This document shows positions 27,340 through 33,859 of a stretch of 64,000 bases of DNA, piece after piece. Under the pieces are notes generated by a model, which was not told the DNA's origin, did not search any database, and worked only from the letters and a program-made list of their open reading frames with translations. Position 1 is the first letter of the stretch. Each line of letters starts with the position of its first letter. The DNA comes from JANMZO01 sp963763135 (GTDB lineage: Bacteria; Actinomycetota; Acidimicrobiia; Acidimicrobiales; JANYDT01), in assembly GCA_963763135.1 (NCBI GenBank), contig CAVXNJ010000004.1, forward strand, positions 1,342,363 through 1,406,362, written 5' to 3'. The translations under genes were made by a program, and so were the position numbers.

Positions 27340-27744
27340 ATGAGTGATTGGAATACCCAGGTAATTGCCGAGTTTCGAGCCAATGGCGGAAAGGTCGGCC
27401 AATTCGGCGACGCTCCGCTCGTCATCTTGAACACCATCGGAGCAAAAAGCGGCGAGGTTCGCGAGATCCCGCTCGTCGCCCTTCCGCAAGGCGAGACCAT
27501 GGTGGTGTTCGCCTCCGCCGCCGGTGCGCCAAAGCACCCCGACTGGTTCTTCAACCTTCTCGCCCACCCCGAGATCGATGTTGAGCACAAGACCGAGAAA
27601 TTTCGGGCAAATGTCGTGCAACTCAGCGACGCTGACGCCGCCGCCGCTCTTGCGGCGCAGGCCGCGATCATGCCGCAGTTCGGCGAGTACGTCACCAAGG
27701 CCGCCCCTCGCGTGATTCCGGCATTCTCGATCAACCGGATCTAA
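27340..27744 (+). CDS. Deazaflavin-dependent nitroreductase family protein (DDN-like)
   Basis: A 134-residue split-barrel protein of the F420-dependent nitroreductase family. N-terminal SDWNTQVIAEFRANGGKVG, then LVILNTIGAKSGEVREIPL, PKHPDWFFNLLAHPEIDVE and the C-terminal tail PRVIPAFSINRI follow the family pattern closely. Such proteins use reduced F420 to reduce quinones or nitroaromatics. This fits an actinobacterial host. A strong terminator follows. Confidence 0.88.
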   Translation: MSDWNTQVIAEFRANGGKVGQFGDAPLVILNTIGAKSGEVREIPLVALPQGETMVVFASAAGAPKHPDWFFNLLAHPEIDVEHKTEKFRANVVQLSDADAAAALAAQAAIMPQFGEYVTKAAPRVIPAFSINRI

Positions 27745-27756
27745 TCCGTTACGCGA

Positions 27757-27788
27757 AAAGAGCCGGGTCCCGTGGGGCCCGGCTCTTT
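27757..27788. terminator. Bidirectional intrinsic terminator
   Basis: AAAGAGCCGGG (27757-27767) and CCCGGCTCTTT (27778-27788) form a perfect 11-bp stem with a 10-nt loop between convergent genes. The A-rich 5' arm and T-rich 3' arm give a U-tract in both directions, so it can end both the DDN-like gene and the acyl-CoA dehydrogenase gene. Confidence 0.88.
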
Positions 27789-27822
27789 CAGTTACACCTC
27801 GATTTCAGTACACCTCGATCGG

Positions 27823-29115
27823 TCAGCCGTTCTTCGGCAGCGACGAGAACGGAACCTTCGCGTCGTTTCCGGGCTCCTTCGCGAGCCCGAGAACGCGCTC
27901 GCCGATGATGTTCTTCTGGATCTGGTCGGTGCCACCGTAGATGGGTGGCGCCTGCGCGTAGAGCGCGGCCTCGGTCACACCGGAGAGGAGTTTCTCACCG
28001 GTGATGTCCTCGATCGACTTGCGCTGCTCGTCGGTGTAGCCGTGGAGCATTCCGAGTGGCCCGAGGATGCTGAGACCGAGGTCTCGCTGCAGGCGGACGA
28101 TGTTGCTCATCGACAACTTGCCGATGTTGGCCATCCCGGGAATGTCTTTGCCCTGGATGCGAGCTGCCTTCACTCGCTCATTGTTGTAACGCCCGATCTC
28201 GTTGAGCGTGTGCAGCGTCGCGAGGCCCTGACGGATGGTCGGGTTGTCGATCTGGCCGTTCTGCTTGGCCAGGTACGTGAGGCCCTTGAAGCTCGCCGCA
28301 CGCGGTCCGGCCGACGAGACGCCCGATGCCGAAGGCTTCGGAACGAAGTCGCCAGCGCGCTTCGGAAGGTGACCGGCGACCGTACCGGCGATAGCCATGC
28401 TCTGCGCACCACCGCCGCCAGCGCTGAGGCCGGACCGCTCGAACATGAGCGTGGTATTCGCAACGGCCCAGCCGTTGTTCTGCGCACCGATCATCGAGGC
28501 GCCGGACACGCGGGCATCGGTCAGGAAGACTTCGTTGAACATGGCGTGTCCGGTCATTTCCTTCAGAGGACGAAGGTCAACGCCGGGCTGGTTCATCTCA
28601 ATTCCGAAATACGTGATGCCCTGGTGCTTAGGCGCCTCGGGATTCGTACGAGCCAGCAGCATGCCGAGGTCGGCCCACTGACCGCTTGAGGTCCAGACCT
28701 TCTGGCCGTTGACGATCCACTCGTCGCCGTCTTGCATGGCTTTGGAGTTCAGGCCGGCGAGGTCAGAACCGGCGCCCGGCTCGCTGAAGAGCTGGCACCA
28801 CGCCTTTTGGCCGGTGACGATGTCTTTCACGAAGAGGTTGATCTGTTCCTGGGTTCCGTGCGTCGCAATGGTTGGCGCGGCGAGAAGCATCCCGAGCCCG
28901 CCCGGAGCCGGAAGTGCGCCAAACGATGCGATCTTGTTCGCGACCTTCACCGAGTCGCTGCGGGAGAGGCCCTTGCCAAACGCGTTTTCGGGCAGCGAAG
29001 GAGCGGCCCACCCGGAGTTGCCGAGGCGGTCCCACCATTGCTCAACGGTCAGGTCGGCATCCCAGTTCGCCTCAAGCCATGCATGTAGTTCATCAATCAA
29101 ATCGTCAGTTGCCAT
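27823..29115 (-). CDS. Acyl-CoA dehydrogenase
   Basis: A 430-residue FAD enzyme that introduces the alpha-beta double bond in acyl-CoA. FAD and substrate segments are CQLFSEPGAGSDLAGL (~106-121) and VNGQKVWTSSGQWADLGMLLART (~135-157). The C-terminal helix bundle ends with YGGTDQIQKNIIGERVLGL. The segment after residue ~255 (KPSASGVSSAGPRAA) is somewhat longer than usual. It is followed on the same strand side by an acyl-CoA ligase gene, as in fatty-acid or steroid side-chain degradation. The chain specificity is not visible. Confidence 0.92.
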   Translation of the reverse strand: MATDDLIDELHAWLEANWDADLTVEQWWDRLGNSGWAAPSLPENAFGKGLSRSDSVKVANKIASFGALPAPGGLGMLLAAPTIATHGTQEQINLFVKDIVTGQKAWCQLFSEPGAGSDLAGLNSKAMQDGDEWIVNGQKVWTSSGQWADLGMLLARTNPEAPKHQGITYFGIEMNQPGVDLRPLKEMTGHAMFNEVFLTDARVSGASMIGAQNNGWAVANTTLMFERSGLSAGGGGAQSMAIAGTVAGHLPKRAGDFVPKPSASGVSSAGPRAASFKGLTYLAKQNGQIDNPTIRQGLATLHTLNEIGRYNNERVKAARIQGKDIPGMANIGKLSMSNIVRLQRDLGLSILGPLGMLHGYTDEQRKSIEDITGEKLLSGVTEAALYAQAPPIYGGTDQIQKNIIGERVLGLAKEPGNDAKVPFSSLPKNG

Positions 29116-29226
29116 GACACCATTTCAGTATCGAATGACACGATTGTCCAAAACGCGACACGGCGAGTGGCCATCGTCACACATTCCGGGTCGAGGTTCG
29201 CGACTGATTCGCGAACGGAATCCGAC

Positions 29227-30636
29227 TCAGACTTTCAACGCTTGCACAGCCATCTCCCGAAGTTTCACGTTCTGGATCTTGTTGCCGTTGGCGCTCGGGG
29301 TGACCGGGAACTCGTCAACCGCAATAACCTTGATCGGCACCTTGTAGCGGGCCAGGTGTGCTGCGCAGTGTGCGATAACAGCCTGTTCGTCGATGCCGGA
29401 TGGAGCGATAACGAACGCCACCGGCCGAGCTCCGGTGGGCATGTCAACTGCCACCACCAGCGCCTGTTCCACCCCCGGAACCTCAAGCACGCGCTGCTCG
29501 ACTTCGGCCGGCGAAACCAGGAACCCGCCGAGGCGCAGCGCATCGCCCATTCGCGTTATGTAAGTGAACGTACGGTTGGTCGAGTCTGACTCCGCGGGTC
29601 CTTCGGCTACATCTCCGGTGCGGAACCATCCGTCGGTAAACGCCGCTTCGGTCAAGGCCGTGTCGATGTGGTCGCCGCCTTCGGCCAGGTACCCGCTGAA
29701 CATGCTCGGGCCCCGGAGCCACAGTTCGCCATCCACGATTCGAAACGCCGCCTCGTCCGACACCAACGTGCCCCCGGCCAGGCTTCGCCACGCGGCGTCG
29801 CCCGACGGGTTCCGACCCGAGAAGAGTGCCTGGACTTCACTCATCCCGTACAGCCCGGTCAGCGTTGCGCCCACCGATTCGGCCCGCTCGACGATCCCTT
29901 CGAGGCTGGAATTGAATCGTGCGTAACCCCCGAGCCGAATGGTCGAAAGATCCGAACCGGCGAGCAGGAGGCGGTGGTACATGTCGTCGCTTCCGTTCAC
30001 GGCGCTCACGCGATGGCTGGAAATTCGCCGAGCGGTTTCGGTGACGTCGAAGTGATCTTCGACCACGACGGTTGCATTCGCGGCGATCGCCGCCGTCAGG
30101 CTCGACAGGCCGAACGTTCCGCACAACGGCATCGTGAGGAGCACGACGTCATCGGCGGTGTAACCGAGTGCGCCCGCCGCGTTTCGACCATGGACCGCAA
30201 CCGATCGCTGATTGTGGAGCACCATCTTCGGTCGACTGGTCGTGCCCGACGTAGTGAACACGACGAACGGATCGGTTGCATTCGCCGACGGGAGCGACCC
30301 GAGCGAATCATCCGACATTGGAAGATCAACGTGATCAGCCCCGATCACCCGCACGGCGCCGGACCGACCGACGAGCGCCTCTGCTTCCGTGGTCGAGAAA
30401 CGCGTGTTGACCGACACCGCCACGAAACGGCCGGCGGCACAGGCCAAAAGGGCCTGGATGTACAGCGGGTCGTTCTTTCGCCACAGCGCGATGCGATCGC
30501 CGGTTTGCAACCCTTCCGCGATCCACGCTGACGCAGTCAAGCGACCTCGCCTGGCCAGCTCACCGGAACTAAACGTCTGCCCGTCGGGAAAGATCAGCTG
30601 AGACGTTGATCCGTCGAAGAGCTCCAGCACGTTCAT
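29227..30636 (-). CDS. AMP-binding acyl-CoA ligase
   Basis: A 469-residue ANL-superfamily ligase that activates a carboxylic acid through an acyl-adenylate. The P-loop motif FTTSGTTSRPKMV is near residue 128, GLYGMSEV near 263, DGWFRTGDVAEG near 343 and the C-terminal NGNKIQNVKLREM with the catalytic Lys near 455. It is shorter than typical FadD proteins. ATG 30636 is chosen; the longer frame runs into the carbonic anhydrase gene. It lies 110 bp upstream of the acyl-CoA dehydrogenase gene in the same direction. Confidence 0.9.
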   Translation of the reverse strand: MNVLELFDGSTSQLIFPDGQTFSSGELARRGRLTASAWIAEGLQTGDRIALWRKNDPLYIQALLACAAGRFVAVSVNTRFSTTEAEALVGRSGAVRVIGADHVDLPMSDDSLGSLPSANATDPFVVFTTSGTTSRPKMVLHNQRSVAVHGRNAAGALGYTADDVVLLTMPLCGTFGLSSLTAAIAANATVVVEDHFDVTETARRISSHRVSAVNGSDDMYHRLLLAGSDLSTIRLGGYARFNSSLEGIVERAESVGATLTGLYGMSEVQALFSGRNPSGDAAWRSLAGGTLVSDEAAFRIVDGELWLRGPSMFSGYLAEGGDHIDTALTEAAFTDGWFRTGDVAEGPAESDSTNRTFTYITRMGDALRLGGFLVSPAEVEQRVLEVPGVEQALVVAVDMPTGARPVAFVIAPSGIDEQAVIAHCAAHLARYKVPIKVIAVDEFPVTPSANGNKIQNVKLREMAVQALKV

Positions 30637-30695
30637 GGACCTGGAACCTACCGCAGCGCCGCCAAAGTTTTCAGTGGGGCAGTTGGCGATTGCCT

Positions 30696-31226
30696 TCAGT
30701 CGGTCGCTTCCGGACCGGGCCGCTCCAAGCCGGCGGGGGACACAATCTCGTGCAGCGTTCCGGTGTGCACGTCGTAGACGGCACCCCAGACCATCGCGTC
30801 GTGCGGAAGCAGGGCACACTCGCGCACCCGCCGCACATCCTCCCGGACGCTCTGCTCGACATCGTTGAACGGGTAGAAGTCGATCTCCGGTCGGAGCCCG
30901 ACCGCTTCTTCGACCCGGTTATGGATCTCATCGTTTGTCACACCGTGCAACCCACAACCGGTGTGGTGGACAACGACGAACTCGCGGGTTCCGAGCCAGT
31001 GCGACGACAGGACCATGGACCGGATGGCGTCGTCGGTCGCCCGACCTCCGGCGTTTCGCAGGAGATGCGCATCGCCGATCTCCAGGCCTAGCAAACGGAA
31101 CAGGTCGAGCCGAGCGTCCATGCAGGTGAGGATCACCAGGCGACGGCTCGGTGCCGCCGTCAACTGATCGGGTACGAACCGATCGGAATATCGTTGCGCG
31201 GCCGCGAGGATCGAGTTGTATTCCAT
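30696..31226 (-). CDS. Beta-class carbonic anhydrase
   Basis: A 176-residue zinc enzyme that interconverts CO2 and bicarbonate. The metal and catalytic residues are visible: Cys35, Asp37 and Arg39 in TCMDARL, and His88 with Cys91 in HHTGCG. The length fits the short bacterial beta-CA type. ATG 31226 is preferred to one 30 bases upstream because that longer start would sit inside the palindrome at 31236-31261. Confidence 0.9.
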   Translation of the reverse strand: MEYNSILAAAQRYSDRFVPDQLTAAPSRRLVILTCMDARLDLFRLLGLEIGDAHLLRNAGGRATDDAIRSMVLSSHWLGTREFVVVHHTGCGLHGVTNDEIHNRVEEAVGLRPEIDFYPFNDVEQSVREDVRRVRECALLPHDAMVWGAVYDVHTGTLHEIVSPAGLERPGPEATD

Positions 31227-31235
31227 ACGTCCCAC

Positions 31236-31261
31236 GATACATGAATTTGGGTTCATGTATC
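31236..31261. promoter_or_regulatory. Perfect 10-bp inverted repeat upstream of carbonic anhydrase
   Basis: GATACATGAA (31236-31245) and TTCATGTATC (31252-31261) are separated by 6 nt. The element begins 10 nt before the chosen start codon and is AT-rich in GC-rich DNA. It could be an operator for a dimeric repressor, or a 5' mRNA hairpin that affects initiation. Confidence 0.6.
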
Positions 31262-31281
31262 AGTGTCACGGAAAACGCGGA

Positions 31282-31316
31282 ACAGGCCCACCACCGTCGC
31301 TGGGTGGTGGGCCTGT
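31282..31316. terminator. Strong hairpin downstream of htpX
   Basis: ACAGGCCCACCACC (31282-31295) pairs perfectly with GGTGGTGGGCCTGT (31303-31316) across a 7-nt loop, 25 nt after the htpX stop codon on the minus strand. No T-run follows closely, but the 14-bp GC-rich stem is long enough to stall polymerase. It isolates htpX from carbonic anhydrase. Confidence 0.75.
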
Positions 31317-31340
31317 CCGTACAGGCAAAGGGGGTTTACG

Positions 31341-32240
31341 TCAGACGTTTTGGCGAAGGCGTGCGGGGCCCGTCGACGACATTTCGTACAGACGATCGAT
31401 CCGCTCCTGGGTGGGCGGGTGGGTCTGAAACAGTGAGGCAAAACGAACCTGACGCCCCGTGAACGGATTGATGATGTAGGCCGTGGCTTGGGCCGGGTTG
31501 ACTGACATCGGCACCCGCTTCACGTACGCCTCAATCTTCGCCAACGCATCGGCCAGAGCGGTGGGATCGCCACTGATTTCGCCACCGGCCCGGTCGGCCT
31601 CGTATTCCCGCGCACGGGAGATCGTGGCCTGAATGATCATCGCTGCGATGGGGGCCAACAGGCTGACGAGGAGAATCGCTATGGGGTTGGGGCGGTCTTC
31701 ATCGTCGCCACCACCAAACACGCTCGCCCACATGGCCATATTTGCCAGGTAGCTGATTCCGGTGGCGATTGCTGCAGCTACGGACCCGATCAGGATGTCT
31801 TTGTGTTTGATGTGACCGAGTTCGTGAGCGACCACACCGCGAACCTCGCGCCGGTCGAGCACTTCGAGCAATCCGGCGGTTACGGCAACCACGGCCTTGC
31901 GCTCATTGCGCCCTGTCGCGAAAGCATTTGGCTGGGGGCTGGGCGAGACGTAAAGGCGAGGGGTCGCTATTCCGGCGCGCTGCGAAAGTTCGACCAGGTC
32001 GTCTTGCAACCATGCGAGTTGACCGGCTTCGACCGGCTTCGCCCCGGCGGCTTTCACCGCGAGCTTGTCGCTGAACCAATACGACCCGCCGACGGTGATC
32101 AGGGCGAGCACAAAGGCGATGGTGGCCCCGCCGCTTCCGCCGATGGCCGACCCGATTGCGACCATGCCACCACCGAGGAGACCCAGAAGGGCAACGGTCT
32201 TCATGTTGTTCGCAATACTGCGATTGGAGATGTTCTGCAT
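31341..32240 (-). CDS. htpX: M48 membrane metalloprotease HtpX
   Basis: A 299-residue zinc protease of the cytoplasmic membrane that degrades misfolded membrane proteins. Two N-terminal helices (~15-55), the active site HELGH (139-143), two more helices (~150-195) and the third zinc ligand in REYEADRAGG (~210) follow the family order. It ends with FQTHPPTQERIDRL, the conserved M48B tail. AAGGAAA precedes ATG 32240. The terC gene with its riboswitch lies upstream on the same strand, separated by 270 bp. Confidence 0.93.
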   Translation of the reverse strand: MQNISNRSIANNMKTVALLGLLGGGMVAIGSAIGGSGGATIAFVLALITVGGSYWFSDKLAVKAAGAKPVEAGQLAWLQDDLVELSQRAGIATPRLYVSPSPQPNAFATGRNERKAVVAVTAGLLEVLDRREVRGVVAHELGHIKHKDILIGSVAAAIATGISYLANMAMWASVFGGGDDEDRPNPIAILLVSLLAPIAAMIIQATISRAREYEADRAGGEISGDPTALADALAKIEAYVKRVPMSVNPAQATAYIINPFTGRQVRFASLFQTHPPTQERIDRLYEMSSTGPARLRQNV

Positions 32241-32512
32241 GCGTACTTTCCTTGAGATTGAGAGATTTTGGGCTGGAAACGAGGCGGCGCCTTGTCGGCT
32301 TAGGGGCCTGGCGGCCGGCCTCCGGTTCAACTACTACGTATGTTCGATTGCAACAGCGATCGAGGTTGACATGTTCCGGGCGGGCAACGGGCACCCTGAC
32401 TCGGACCCCGAGAACACCCTGACTTCGGTCCGCTGCCGCTACCCACGTCCCCGGCGGTCGGGAGCAACCCGGCGACCGCAAGAGGTTCGGTAGCAGCAAC
32501 GGCCTTCGCCAT

Positions 32513-33526
32513 CTACACGTGCGTCGGGACTCGGGGGGATACGAGTTCCCGACGATCACGGGCGTCCGCACGGAGCGAGGCCCACGTCGCCACGGCGAGT
32601 GTGGCGACGATGACCAGGAGCGATGCGACGATCGGGATCTTGTAGGCACCCGAAACGAGCATCTTGACCCCGACGAAGCCGAGCACGCCGGCGAGTCCGA
32701 GCTTGAGGTAGCGAAGTTTGTCCATCGCTCCTGCAAGCAGGAAATACAGGGCCCGAAGGCCGAGGATGGCAAACGCGTTGGACGTGAACACGATGAACGT
32801 GTCATCGGTAACCGCGAAGATGGCCGGGATCGAGTCAACCGCAAAGATCACGTCGCTGGTTTCTATGGCAACGAGCACCGCCAGCATCGGTGTGGCGATC
32901 CGGGCACCGGATTTCAATGCGGAGCGTCCGCCGGTCTCCACCGCAGCAAGCTCTGCCGACGACAGGTCCTCGGCCCGAACCGTGAACTTCTGTCCGTGGT
33001 AGTCGTTGGTGACCGGCATGATCTTGCGCAGCAGGCCAACCACGGGATTCTTACCGGGATCCATTGAGTGGTTCGAGTGCCGAAGCATTTTCACCGCGGT
33101 GAACACCAGGAAGGCACCAAACAGGTAGACCATCCAGTGAAAGCGCTCAAGCAGCGACGCTCCGGCGGCAATGAAGATTGCACGCAACACGAGTGCTCCG
33201 AGCACACCGAAGAACAAGACCCGGTGCTGGTACTTCGACGGAACTTTGAAGTACCCAAGAATGAGCGCGAACACGAAGATGTTCTCGACGGAGAGGGCTT
33301 TCTCGATCAGGTACCCGGCGAAGTATTCGCCGGCGTGCTGGGAACCGCCGAAGATCCAGATAGCGACACCGAACGCCAGACCGAGCGAAACCCAAATGGC
33401 GCTCGAGACACCGGCTTCTTTGACCGAAACCTCGTGGGCATCACGGTGAAACACGAAGAGGTCCAACAACAGTGCGCCGACGATAACGGCAAGCACGAGA
33501 CCCCAAACGACAAGGGAAACTGACAT
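32513..33526 (-). CDS. TerC/Alx-family integral membrane protein
   Basis: A 337-residue membrane protein with about nine helices. The Asp-containing helices DLFVFHRDAHEVSVKEA (~22) and AIETSDVIFAVDSIPAIFAVT (~215) carry the conserved acidic residues, and ALSVENIFVFALI (~76) is a TerC hallmark. Alx-type members take part in manganese efflux or metalation of secreted enzymes. A yybP-ykoY-type (Mn2+) leader lies directly upstream, which strongly supports a manganese-linked role. The family name covers tellurite resistance too, but nothing else points to that here. Confidence 0.9.
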   Translation of the reverse strand: MSVSLVVWGLVLAVIVGALLLDLFVFHRDAHEVSVKEAGVSSAIWVSLGLAFGVAIWIFGGSQHAGEYFAGYLIEKALSVENIFVFALILGYFKVPSKYQHRVLFFGVLGALVLRAIFIAAGASLLERFHWMVYLFGAFLVFTAVKMLRHSNHSMDPGKNPVVGLLRKIMPVTNDYHGQKFTVRAEDLSSAELAAVETGGRSALKSGARIATPMLAVLVAIETSDVIFAVDSIPAIFAVTDDTFIVFTSNAFAILGLRALYFLLAGAMDKLRYLKLGLAGVLGFVGVKMLVSGAYKIPIVASLLVIVATLAVATWASLRADARDRRELVSPRVPTHV

Positions 33527-33569
33527 GGAAAGACCCTTTCAAAGGCAAAATCGGCTGTAGAAACAGCCG
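33527..33569 (-). promoter_or_regulatory. Expression platform of the terC riboswitch
   Basis: On the minus strand CGGCTGT (33569-33563), loop TTCT, then ACAGCCG (33558-33552) make a 7-bp hairpin followed by ATTTTG, an intrinsic terminator. Its 5' arm shares the bases CGG with the 3' strand of aptamer helix P1, so metal binding would block the terminator (an ON switch). In addition GGAAAGAC (33580-33573) can pair with GTCTTTCC (33534-33527), which covers the spacer between the AAAGGG ribosome binding site and the ATG. Confidence 0.7.
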
Positions 33570-33671
33570 AAAGTCTTTCCGCCGGTCCGGATCGCAGATC
33601 CGTTCCGACTAGCCCCACCGAGCGCGTGAGCGCTGTGTTGACGACGGGCCTCGCGGGATACTCCCCTTCGG
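33567..33671 (-). ncRNA. yybP-ykoY manganese riboswitch aptamer
   Basis: The terC leader carries the landmarks of this class. P1 is CCGAAGG (33671-33665) with CTTTCGG (33573-33567). The 5' consensus GGGGAGTA is at 33666-33659. The conserved GTCGTCA stretch lies on one side of an internal loop with CGG on the other, around the small hairpin AGCGC/GCGCT. A GGATC/GATCC hairpin follows, then the closing AAAGACTTT. The order matches known aptamers upstream of manganese exporters and TerC/Alx genes. The assignment was made by eye from the consensus. Confidence 0.82.
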
Positions 33672-33859
33672 TTGAAGAAACCCTACACCAGAAGTTCATT
33701 TCGTGCAACCAACTACCGGCATTAGTGGATGTTGACGAAGTACAAACGAAATCCGGAACAAAAGTCCGACGTAGCGTGAGGAAATCGTTAGGTAATTCGC
33801 ATCAAACCACCACGAAGAGTGTTCAGACTGTACAACGGTCAACCGATAGACCGGTCGTG

